From Microbotryum silenes-acaulis (taxonomy: Eukaryota > Basidiomycota > Microbotryomycetes > Microbotryales > Microbotryaceae), in assembly GCA_003665825.1 (NCBI GenBank), contig QPFY01000020.1, positions 310,001 to 374,000 on the forward strand: a DNA stretch of 64,000 nt, written 5' to 3'. The notes under the pieces are model-generated. The model did not search any database, had not been told where the DNA came from, and was given only the letters and a program-made list of their open reading frames with translations. How positions within the stretch are numbered: the first letter of the stretch is position 1; every line of letters begins with the position of its first letter. This document shows, piece after piece, positions 22,101 through 31,908 of the stretch. Both the position numbers and the translations under genes were made by a program.

Positions 22101-23800
22101 CTCGCCTAGCAAAACTCGGAATGACGTGGGAAGAAGCCGTCCGTTCGCCGGTATGGAATGAGAAGCTTTGGAGACGCGTTCGTCGATGGATCCCTCCGCC
22201 AAGCATTCTCGAGCCTTTGGTCCGGGAGGTCTTTGAGAAGCTCGGTCGATGCGAAGTCGAAGCAACCACTTTTCAACAAAGCGGCGCACGAGGCAGCGAA
22301 GAGATGTCTTGAGGCGATTCGGAAAGGCCAAGTCTTGGATCCAGTTGGCATGGAGCTGTACACCGACCTTGGGCCTTGCGGAGGGCCAGATGGAAAGGCG
22401 GATGACGGTGTCCGTTTATATTCCTGCCAGCGCGACACCAACAGTCTCAAAGGAGGCAGCCACCGGAACCTTAAGCTTCGCCAACGGTTTCCAAAGTCTG
22501 GTGTTTCTCCGTGCCATGTCAATGCGTGCTTGGCTGACTACGTGCTAGTGCACAATCTCACGGTCAGTCCAACTCCACCATCGCAATTCGAAGAAGCGGC
22601 AACCATTCTCACCCATTATCCCTTGTATTCGCAGGTTGGGACGTTCAATCGTACCGGAAAACCATTCGTGGAACACTACGACCTCTGGCTCACTGTGGAA
22701 TTACATCGTCTGAGGCGCAAGACCTCGGCATTTCTCCCACGGCACTCAATCACTGTGTCAGATATAGTCAACCCGCTGCTCTACACCCCATCCACCGAAA
22801 CATTCGGCATCGTACCTGTTGTTCAGTCGCCAACAGCGCAAATGCGCTTTTTGATCGAGCCCTATCACGTCGAGCGCGGGACTCCGTCTGCGTTTGGAGC
22901 CCGTCAAGTGGTCGCCACGGAAACGCTGCAAAACAATACGCCGGCGATACAGCATATGCAAAGCCGGCTGCCAACCGATCGCAAGCTTCGCCACGACTGG
23001 CTAGCGGAACGTCAGAGTACTCGATTCGCTGTATTGCACGTCCATACACCCAGCGAACGAGCGCTATACAGATATCTCTTAAGCAAGGTACGACTGGGAG
23101 CTCCTCAAAATCTTCGGATATTCGAGATTACCGAGCTTTGGAACAAGTATGCCAACGGAATAGACATTTTTTACAAAGTATGTCGCGTCTGTGTCACACT
23201 GAATGGTGATGTTGAGCTGAAGCGCAATTCTCACACAGATGCCAGAGCACATCAATACATGGGCATCGAGATGGTCGTCGCTGGCAAATGCTCAAGCCAC
23301 AATGAACATGGGTGGGAACGACGTCAGAGTGATTCAAGCTTTGCTTACCGACCCCTCCCGCGGTCGTGATGTTAGCATGCTAGCGGCTAAGCCATTACTC
23401 GGTCACAAACCGCTTGTCTTGGGGAGGCTTACGGAGGTAGAAGTCGATTCCTCGGATCCTCCAACGCCCCTTTGTTGCAACTGCCTCGAGCGACGCTGGT
23501 TTGAGCGCGGACTTGGGCACGAGCAGCGCTTTGACGCGCGCGGGTACCACAAAAGGGGCAAGGCACTGTCGATTATGTGGGAAAACTACTTGTCGACGCA
23601 AGGGGTCAAAACTAAGCGATGACGGATCGGTGACTGGGTGTGACGGGGCATGCTTGGACTGCGGGAAGCCTTTCGGGCTGACAGACGAGATGGATCCGAA
23701 CGACCCACAATCACGAAGGTTCTGTAGAGGACTGACAAGGGCTGAGATGAATGGCCGAGCTCGGCATCAAAAGAAGTGTCACAACTTTGTAGCTGCATAA
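19135..23800 (+). pseudogene. large transposase-like RNase H / DEDDy 3'-5' exonuclease fusion protein, degraded
   Basis: This is a giant gene of a type repeated in basidiomycete genomes but without a settled name. Exon 1 (to 19919) has FDPPFFYWDPLMLLG and two CxxC-type pairs (CDKC, CNNKQC). Exon 2 (19990-20065) has MTIDHSYK. Exon 3 (from 20149) has FIALLMVGNEYGEV and CYTDQPDTDGPFL, a pattern like a transposase RNase H core. A DEDDy-type exonuclease follows with VGVDAEW (Exo I) and YAALDAYASLRLY (Exo III, Yx3D); the Exo II aspartate is not evident. Downstream are VGTFNRTGKPFVEHYDLWLT, a second helical region, and a C-terminal zinc cluster (CRLCGKTTC...CDGACLDCGK). Frame breaks are seen at C8 near 20181, at A5 near 22016, near 22253 and near 23540. 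It is therefore probably inactive. Confidence 0.7.
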
Positions 23801-23847
23801 TACCTGCGTAATATGATGTATGTTGTCAAAATGACTTGTTCCGTACC

Positions 23848-24045
23848 ACTTCCTCTCTTTCTCCTTTTTCACCTCCCCCTCCCTCTTCTTCTTCTTTCTC
23901 CTTCTTTCTCTTCCCCTCCCTCTTCTCCTTTCCCCCCTTTTTTCTCTTTCCCTCTCCTCTTCTTTTTTTTCTCTTTCCTCCCCCTCCTTTTCCCCCCCTT
24001 TTTTTCCCTTTTCTTTTCTTTTCCTCTCCTCCCCCCCACCCCCCG
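23848..24045. repeat. polypyrimidine tract (plus strand)
   Basis: About 200 bases are almost purely C and T on the plus strand. They directly follow the degraded transposase/exonuclease gene. Open frames reading Leu/Phe/Pro/Ser or Arg/Lys/Glu/Gly across it are compositional artefacts. Such mirror-like purine/pyrimidine tracts can form triplex DNA. Confidence 0.85.
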
Positions 24046-25786
24046 ACATGGGTACGCGCCCATTCCTACGGCAGGACCCGCCATATGTCTTCTCTACGGA
24101 GGTTTTGCAATTTTTGTAAGGCGGTTTTATAGAGCTCCCGTAAGAGCAAAGCTACTTTATGGCTGCCTTAGGCGGTCGTTCTAGTATCCGTATGGACATT
24201 GGGTTATCAAGTCCGTAGGGGCGCCGATTTGCGGTGACCCTACGCGTGCCGTACAGCTAGCGTAAAAACGGCCTTTGCGGCCGCGGTAAGAATTCAACCC
24301 TTACCGCATTCGTCAATGAGGTGTACGTGAGCACTAACGTGCTCAAGAGACGGGATCGATAATGTTTCACGTGCACGGAACCTGTAGGTAGGCCGTATGG
24401 GCTTATTTCACCTGGCGTATGGTAGCACTAGTTTTGTCCCGATAGGGAATTCTTGCGTGTCACTGCATCCAAAAGGTGGCACGTGAGCGGTCGCTGTTTC
24501 GAGCCATATCGATGCAGAGGGTGTATCCCACGGTCGCCGAAACCTTTCAGGGGTCGCGCTTTATAGAGTCCAAAGTCCATTTGTACCAGCTGAGGCAGCG
24601 AGTAATCAATAGTGAGTCAGTGCCATGAGTCGAGACTGCACCTTCGCGGCCAGCTGAAGTCTGCTGCGTGCGCCGGTGAGAGTCTCGGAGCCGCTCTGAT
24701 CTGAGATCTGAGCGCTCAGAGCGCTCGCAGCAGCTCAGAGCGCTGAGCGCGCGAGGACCCGACTGAGAAGCATGGGGCATGGGGAACCCCACCCTCTCCC
24801 TCGCCCCGCCCCAGAATAAGTGGGCAACCACTTTGCCCACAAACGGGACGGCCACGTCATGTCTCCTCGAACAAAGGTGTCCGAAGATGTTCTCGACCGT
24901 GGTGGGTATTGTTTGAGGCGCAGTTCCAGTGGTCAGATCGTCCAGCGTCCCGAGTGCGTCCTTTTGCGTCCCGCCTCCGGTCAGACCGCGCGAGACGTGG
25001 CGCTGGCCTTGGCTCCCGGCCACCACCTGTCGCCAAGCAGGAGCAGCCCTGTGTTACCATCATCGCCGACATGGCCCGCCCTGACCCGCTTCATGCGTCG
25101 ACTCCATGGCCCGCCCACTCCACTGCTCCTTCAGATTCGAGCTTGATGCGACGTGGCTGCACAGACCGAGAGCGGACCACCACCTCCACCGCAGGGACCG
25201 CGTACTCCCCCCCCCCCCCCCCCCCCCCCGGGACCTTTACGGCCACCGGAGATCCGCTCAAGGACTCGACGAACCTTGTACAAACCAAAGACAGGAGGCC
25301 CCGAGTCGTCGCCGCCGCACCGGTGAACAAACCCTCCGGGCGCGTCAAGCTCGGGCGTCAGACCACACACCGCCAAACCCTTGACGACGTCCACGACTGC
25401 TGCGTTGAGCGTCGTCGTGTCGCCAGGCCCCGCCGACGACCCTCATTCGGGACCCACCCACCTTGATTTGTCCGAGGTGCTTCACGAGTCACCGGTATGT
25501 GCTGCAACTCACCGCTGCCGACGCGACGTCGGCCCAGCCTCAGCTACTGACGGTCCCGAGATGCCGCATGTGCAGTCATCGACTCAACCCATTAATGCTC
25601 TGCGGCGGAAGCTTCAAGACCCCAAGGACGACGAAGATGACCACGACGGCCAAGACAAGCAGATGACCAATGACGAACGATACGACCATCTGGCGTCGAC
25701 AACAACGGCGCTTCCCACCTGGAATTCTCACGTAGGGCTTGGGAGGAGAAGCAGACCCTCATCATTCGACGGATTCGAGCTGATGC
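24046..25786. other. gene-poor stretch with short CGTA-type words and palindromic GAGCGCTC cluster
   Basis: No supported gene is seen. Between 24060 and 24300 the short words CCGTAAG, CCGTAGG, CGTAAGG and GCCGTAC recur, resembling the arms of the hairpin at 28486. At 24690-24750 overlapping palindromes (GAGCGCTC, AGATCTGAGATCT, GAGCGCTGAGCGC) are clustered. Plus-strand frames from 24909 and 25381 lack recognisable domains, though they could hold untranslated or coding exons of the next gene. Confidence 0.5.
25207..25229. repeat. poly-C run (23 bases)
   Basis: A homopolymer of C on the plus strand inside a Pro-coding open frame. Length here is likely variable, and any frame read across it is unreliable. 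Confidence 0.8.
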
Positions 25787-27705
25787 ATGGCACTCCCACG
25801 TCTGTCCAATCCGCAGAGCTCGACGACGTCACCTAAATCGCATCGATCCCTAACCACACCTCGTCGCAACGACAAGCAACCAGGCCGAGTGAGTACCGAA
25901 CCTGCTTGTCCGGCTTCCGCGTCACCCTAGCTTAAACCAACTCCAAAATTTCCCACACTGAAGTCCGAATCAAAGGCCAAAGTCAAGGACGCTTTCATTG
26001 TTCGTGCCCGCGTCCCGCGTCCTGGTCGAGGAGTTGTGGGTGCTGATAAGGTATCGTTGCCAATCTGGACAGCTAACTGACCGCGATGACGACGACGATG
26101 ACGTGGGCGACAAGCCGCGCAAGCGTCGGCGCACCGAGATGTCCTGGGCTGTCTCGGACACCGAGGGAACAGAGGACAAGCCTTTCCAAGTACGTTGCAC
26201 GCCTGCAATGACGTCCGCCGAAACGTCCTGGTGACACGCTGACCAACGCGCATAACCCAACCAGGTCATGCATTCTAAACCCCAGTACTCTACGCCATAT
26301 TTCGACGGCCCGAGCAACGTGAGCTGGTGCAGATGCGCCCCCGCGTCGTGCCCCACTCCGCTGACTGCACTCACCACAAACACCCACAGCCCCCAAACGC
26401 GGCATCTGGCCAAGATGGCCTATATGTTTCGACCGCGACGACCGGCGCTCGGTTGGATCGTGTGGAAATCCAGCTTGCCCGACTGGTCGACGTGCTCACC
26501 GCTCCCTCTCTGGACAACATCAAGGTTGGTGGATGTTCTTTCGGTCTCGCCCATACGATCCTACTGACCGAGCGGTGTTCATGACTGTGCCAGTCCGATG
26601 TGGGTTCAGCTGCCAAAATCTTCGTTTCCATGCCATTCCTCTGCAAGCACCACGGTGCTGCACCTATGTTCGCGGTAGGTGAATTATGTTCTTGGGTGCT
26701 GTGCTGGGCGGTCCACTGACTCAGGCTGCACTACGCAAAGGCGGGTTGGTATCAGAAAGCGACGTCAAGCATCGAGCTTTCTACAAGGCTCTAATGCGCC
26801 ACCTTCCGAGTGCGCTAATGCAAGGCCGATCTGAACTCGAAGATCATGTAAGCGGCGTGGTGTCCACGTCCGGGCCTGCTCATTGACATCAGCCTTGCAC
26901 GCCGCTGCGCCACGCCTTCTGACCGTCGGCTCGCGCTCAGATTAAGCGCGCCCAGGGCGACTCTGCATTGTTGGGAACAACAATGAAGTCGTGGTATAAA
27001 AACCTCGAAGTCACCATCACTGACGAACATGTGTGCTGGTGGCGCGTGTTGGTACGTGTTTGGGTGACACGCCCTCTCAACCCTAGATTTCAGCTTAACC
27101 CCTCTCTTTTGCTTCATATCTCAGTGGCAAGCCGTCAAGCAGCCCGATCGCAAAGCAACGGTCGAGGCCGATCTTATGGGGAATGAATCTCACAAAACAG
27201 CCAACGTGCCCGGGTCCAGGTCGAACAGCTTTGCCGAAAAGGTGTATCGCATTTCCTCTACCCTCGCGGAAATAGCGGTCGACGCATACCTTGAGGACGA
27301 GTACAAGCACGGCCATGAATTTGACCATCAACGGTGAGTCGCAGGTCAATCGGGGACATGCATTCGCAGGTCGAATGAACTGACGCTGCGCACCCGCTCG
27401 TCATGAGCGATAGTTTTCTGACGGATCAACTTGCCCAGGTCATGCCTCGTCATGGTGGGATCAAGACATCGCAACCCGGGCGTCGTTAAAATTTAATGCA
27501 GATCTCCTGTTTGGAAGTTGTTGAAAACCCCGATCACGAGATCAGCTTTGCCTCGCTGGTGGAGGTGAGTCGTCCTCGTTCGACGCACTATCCGATTCGA
27601 CACTGATAAGACTTTGATTGCGGTTCGACATAGAGTTGTCTCCAAGCCGATAAAGAGGCCGCCCAAAATCCAAAGTCTAAAAAGAAGAAGAAGACTGGGG
27701 ACTAG
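25787..27705 (+). CDS. intron-rich hypothetical protein, intact
   Basis: I do not recognise the family. Ten or more short exons splice into one uninterrupted frame from ATG 25787 (an in-frame TGA lies just upstream) to TAG 27703-27705, about 390 residues. Clear exons include 25787-25888, 25964-26050, one ending in EDKPFQ at 26189, VMHSKPQYSTPYFDGPSN, LDRVEIQLARLVDVLTAPSLDNIK, IFVSMPFLCKHHGAAPMFA, FYKALMRHLPSALMQGRSELEDH, TMKSWYKNLEVTITDEH, EKVYRISSTLAEIAVDAYLEDEY, and a Lys-rich C-terminus (KSKKKKKTGD). The N-terminus is basic with a nuclear-signal-like KPRKRRR and possibly a preceding acidic run; one acceptor there (26072 or 26115) is uncertain. Nearly all introns fall between codons. No signal peptide or membrane helix is seen. 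Confidence 0.6.
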
Positions 27706-27965
27706 AGCCCGCAGCTGGTTGGTCGGGAATCGGTGGGTCGTCGACGATCTTGCACGCGGGCGGGGCCCGAGGACGTGAGGATCTGCGCTTGCTAGGTTGG
27801 GCATTTGCTCTGGGCTATATGTTAATGTTGCTTGTTACAGAGGTGTCCAGTGTATATGAGAACCATGAATGAGGTCAACAAGCCTACAACGCCTTAAAGA
27901 ATATTTATGGCTTGTTCATAGACCCAGTCCAGGTGTGCGATGGATGCCATAAGGTTTTTACATCG

Positions 27966-28307
27966 CTAGCGTATTTGGGACTTGCCGCTTTTGTAAGGTG
28001 ACCATAAGGTGACCATACAGATTCTGTTGGGCCGGGATAGACCTGCAAATCCGCTCTTGCCACTTCTGGTGAAGCTTGTGTTGATCGCTCCCGTCCCGAC
28101 GTAGATTTTGGAAAGGGCGTCGCCATTCTCGGCAAAGAGCTGACCATGGCAGGACCAGAGCGCTGCGTCACCGCCTCGCATTGCTGGTCCACTTTTGCGT
28201 ACAAAATCCTCGAGGGCGAAGCGGGAGATGAAGTCCTCGACGACATTCGTTCGATCGAGGCAGTCTGAGCAAACCGCAAAAAAGTCAGTGATTTCGTCCC
28301 TAGACAT
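27966..28307 (-). pseudogene. Sac-domain phosphoinositide phosphatase fragment
   Basis: One open frame of about 110 codons contains the Sac catalytic motif CSDCLDRTNVVEDFISRFALE (a Cx5R-type P-loop, CLDRTN) and the following conserved block LFAENGDALSKIYVGTGAINTSFTRSGKSGFAGL. It matches synaptojanin/INP51-53-type polyphosphoinositide phosphatases. Nothing else of a roughly 1000-residue enzyme is present on either side. The frame runs out into short repeats carrying GTGACCATAAG words. It is an orphan fragment, presumably transposed or left by deletion. The catalytic Cys and Arg are kept, which suggests it is fairly young. Confidence 0.8.
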
Positions 28308-28485
28308 AGGAAGTGCGCGACGGACCTTTGCAATTCGTCCTAAACACCCCCCGTTGACCCGTAATCACCTGGGGATCTCCGTCCCCAGCCTAATCTCCGT
28401 CGAATCGCAGCTTGATCTCACCACATAATACGCCAGACTGCACCCTCATACTGAATTCAGTATAATACATCACTCGCTCTACGGG

Positions 28486-28563
28486 TGCCATAAGGCGCGT
28501 CACCTACGGATCCCGGAGGGTTACGGCCTGACGGTTTCCGTAGGTGACGCGCCTTACGGCATT
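28486..28563. repeat. inverted repeat with 25-bp arms (hairpin/MITE-like)
   Basis: The left arm 28486-28510 (TGCCATAAGGCGCGTCACCT...) and the right arm 28539-28563 (...AGGTGACGCGCCTTACGGCA) are reverse complements with one mismatch, around a 28-base loop. Related CGTA/CATAAG words occur at 24.06-24.3 kb, around 28000 and at 28600-28650. It could be a small foldback element or a recombination scar at the broken end of LINE-d. Confidence 0.8.
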
Positions 28564-28659
28564 GATAAATATACCTGCCAGGTTTTTACACCTGCCGTAC
28601 AGGCGCTCGCCATACGGGGCTCGCACTAATTTCGTAGGACCGCCATAAGTTTCGCGCGC

Positions 28660-30474
28660 GCATGTGTAGTGCAGCGTCGGCCGATCGGCGGTCCTTGACG
28701 AAGCCGTGCTGCTGCGGCGGGAGGAGATCGGGCAGAATTTGGTTCAATCGGGCGACGTAGACCTTGGTAAAGATCTTGTAATCGCACTCGCGCAGGGTGA
28801 TCGGCCGGTACGACGAAAGGTCGGCGCGATCGGCGTTCTTCTTGTGTCGCTTGAAGATGAGGCGCACGAGTCCCTGGCCCTGCTTGGGAGAGAGTGAACC
28901 GCGCTCAATCATCGCGCTGTAGGCCTTGGTCAGCAGCTTGGCCCACGCCATGGGTGCGGTGTGGTAGAGTTCGTAGGGCACGCCCGACGGGCCCGGCGAT
29001 CGCCCCGGGTGCGTTGTCCCGATCGCGGCCACGACCTCGTCCTCGGTGATTGGTCGCTGGAGGAGGTCGATCTGCGTTTCCGAGAGTCGGCGCAGAAAGA
29101 GCGGTTCTGAGCGCGGGTCGGCGCAAGTCCGTGCCGCCCTGATCGGCACGAGGAATTCGTCCCGAAGTCGGTTGACGCGGTCAGGGTCACGAGGCTCGAT
29201 GTGGTAGAGGCGCTGGAAATGCGCCTGCGTGTGGTCAAGAGCGACATCAATGTCATGCGTTAGCTCTCCGTTGCCCAAGCGCAGTGCTGTGATCTTGGAG
29301 TCCGAGTTCCGCGCCGCGAGCTTGGCGTGGACCGGCCGCGACAGTCGTTCCTCGGAAGCGATCTCGGGGACGTGGGCTCGGATCCGGAGTAGGCGCGCGC
29401 GCTCCTCGACCGCCCGCTTGAGTTCCTCGGACGTCCTTGTCCATTCTGCCGTTTCCGCCTCCCCCCATACCGGTAACGCCTCCAGATCCTGCACCCTCCC
29501 CACCAAATACTCCATCCGTTCCGTCCGCTCCCGATGCAGCCTCCTCGCCATCTCCCCACCCCTGTCCCTGCACGCGTCCAGAACCTCCTCGAGCTCTCGC
29601 ACCGGTTCCTCCCCGCTTGCCCCTTCCAACCACCCTTCCATCATCCTCTGAAATTCCACCGTCTTGAAGGTTGTGTTATTAGTTCGATGTAGTTGGTTGG
29701 ATGTGGTAGGTAGGCTGAGCTGTGGGAGAGCCGCATCAAGATCGTCTGAGAGAGCCAGCACAATCAAGACCGGTCGGTGATCGGAAAGATCCTTGGGATA
29801 GTCGTAGATCGTCGAGGCGTGGTCGAGTCTTTTTGGTGTGTTCGTTGCAGGAGAAAGTAGTCAAGCCGGGAGAAGGAGTTGGGTCGCTTGCGATTGGGAT
29901 TAGGTCGAGTGAAGGATGGGGTGATGGGGTGCTTGTAGCGGATGCAGTCCGTGTAGGCCGAGTCGAGCTTGTCCATCAGGATCGGCCAATGGTGGCCGCG
30001 CCGAGTTTGGTTCCGCCGATCGACTTCTGGGCGCGGGCAGTCGTTGAGATCGCCGCCAAGGAGTCGGAGATGGGATTTCTGTGTTTTGTGAAATAAGAGT
30101 TTGTCAAAGAATTTTGCTCGTTGTTTTGGTTCAACGGGCGCATAGATGTTGTTCATTTCGAAAATTTTAGTGTCGCCCCGCAGACGAAAGGAGGTGACCA
30201 GAATCCGTCCGTCGAGTGCCGAGTGGGTGCGCAAAAGCTCGGCGTCGATCAGGGGCGAGTCGGCCGGAATCAGAGTCAGACAATGTTGGTTGATGAAGAG
30301 CTTGCCCTCGTACTCGTCCTTGATGAGTTGCCAGAGGTGCGGTCTGATAAAGTGTTCTTGTAGCAGAATGGCCGACGCTTTGAAAGTGGATAGGTAGTTG
30401 TAAATGTCACGTCGGTTTTCCGGGACCCCCATGCCCCTTCTCACGTTCCAGGTGATGATGGTGTGCTTGACCAT
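28660..30474 (-). pseudogene. LINE-d ORF2 fragment: endonuclease and partial reverse transcriptase
   Basis: The endonuclease part (from ATG 30474) shows [38 protein letters not shown] and [10 protein letters not shown]. Near 29825 the frame breaks: the expected DHRPV motif is read in another frame, and the product resumes at 29767 with [17 protein letters not shown]. The reverse transcriptase then runs with [55 protein letters not shown] and [17 protein letters not shown] before truncation. It cannot encode an active enzyme because the catalytic centre is absent. Confidence 0.88.
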
Positions 30475-30850
30475 TATTGGGTAGTCGAAATGAAGGCGCT
30501 CTTGGCGGTGTTGTCGTCCTCAAAGAGGGGGAATTCGGGGAGAACGTCGTCCTCGGCTTCGTGATCCGACCATCTCTTTTCCTCAGCTACCCCCTTTCCT
30601 TTCCCCGCTTTCGCCATTGCCACCTCCACTTGCACCGCCGCCGCCCCCGACATCGACCTCGTCACTCTCCTCCCGTCCAAACCTCCTGTTTTCGTTCCTC
30701 GATTTTGGGCCTGGATCACAACGCGCTTGGTGTCAGCAGGCTCGTCACTGGGGTCGCTGAGATCCGCCACCGTTTGCGACCTCTTCATCTTCTGCTTCTT
30801 GCTGTTGGCGGCGATGCCACGAATGCTGATATAGCGGAGCTGGCCGTCCT
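30474..30850 (-). pseudogene. LINE-d ORF1 C-terminal fragment
   Basis: The reading frame ends in [16 protein letters not shown] with TAA overlapping the ORF2 ATG as TAATG. This placement and the low-complexity charged/Ser-rich content match the tail of ORF1 in LINE-e. The N-terminus is missing. Upstream the frame runs by chance into the LINE-e 3' UTR, so the long open frame to 31034 is an artificial fusion. Confidence 0.7.
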
Positions 30851-31908
30851 CGGCATCCCACGTCGCAAGCCCCTTAATTCTTTGAGACGCGTCGAACAAG
30901 GCCTCCGATGGCACAAACATCCCGCTCAATCCGAATGATTCACGTGGTCCAAAGGGGGGATGTAACCCCCTGCGACCGCAGCAATCACCTACCCCTTGTA
31001 CCCAACTGCGCTGGATCTGCACCGCGGATTCCAAACCCCTTTTCGGTTACCAAAGTCGGCCCCCCCCCTCGCGACCGCACGACCCCAGATCACCCCCATT
31101 TCAATGACTGCAACTGCGAAACAGGCCTACTTCGCACAAAAACACACAATCCCGAGATTTCCGGGGAAAGTCACGGAGCATGTGACAGTCCATTGGACAC
31201 GCCTCGGTCTGCAGCGCGGGCGGGTGGCCGACAACACCGGCGCGCAGCTGGAGACAGGAGGCGGGGTCTACCTTCCGCAGGGGCCTCGCTTCCCTGCGGC
31301 GTACTCCCAATCTCGGAACGCACACTCGAGTCCCGTTGTACGTGCAGGTGGTTCCCAATCACCGCAGATACTGGGGAAAGAAGGAGCATGAGGCCCACGA
31401 CGGTGATGTCTTTGGGTGGAACCTCGCTCGAGTGTGGATGTGTATGGCGGTTCGGTACCCGAGTCACCCGCCGCGCGGCCGCGACTCCGAGCGAGCAGCA
31501 AAGCAAGGAGAGGTGAGCCACGCAGGCAGTTTGTGCCGGCCTTGAACAGGAGATCACGGAGTCGCTCGACCGAAAGAGAAGACAGACCCGGCCCTTGAGA
31601 GGAGTGGAAAACTCACGGCGTAGTCCAGGAGAGGGCCAAGGGGATCCGCTTTCGCTGTGTGTCATCGTGATGTGGCAGAAGCTCGAACCAAGGGCGACAA
31701 TGCCCGCCGGCGCAAAGAACCCGAGGCTCCTGGGGAGTACGGAAGCCTATGAGGAGGAATGGCAAAAAGAGCGAGAGAAAACAGGTTCAGTATTCTGGTG
31801 TGTTTGGGAGACATTTTGGAGATTGAGAAAGAGGGAAAGGGGACTTGTGATTTTTATTTGGTTTTTGGTTTGTGGTTCTTGGCTGGGTAGGGAGGAGCGC
31901 CGTCTACT

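Larger units (their letters stand above)
28660..30865 (-). mobile_element. LINE-d: internal piece of a LINE, truncated at both ends
   Basis: The piece includes the C-terminal part of ORF1, then ORF2 from its start through the middle of the reverse transcriptase. It stops at about 28660 after [17 protein letters not shown], where similarity to LINE-e ORF2 ends. It is thus missing the catalytic FADD, the C-terminus, 3' UTR and poly(A). The other end (30865) is joined directly to the 3' UTR of LINE-e without an A-run. It is a sister family of LINE-e, diverged at many residues. Confidence 0.85.

Noticed and set aside
23813..24184. Leu/Phe/Ser/Pro-rich and Arg/Lys/Glu/Gly-rich open frames
   Set aside because: They come from a 200-base polypyrimidine tract and have no protein-like features.
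24690..24760. Replication origin or recombination site at clustered GAGCGCTC palindromes
   Set aside because: The palindromes are short, overlap by composition, and nothing nearby supports such a role.
30908..31516. Plus-strand open frames over the LINE-e 3' UTR
   Set aside because: The same stretch recurs in LINE-b and LINE-f as an untranslated 3' end; the frames are antisense and have no family features.
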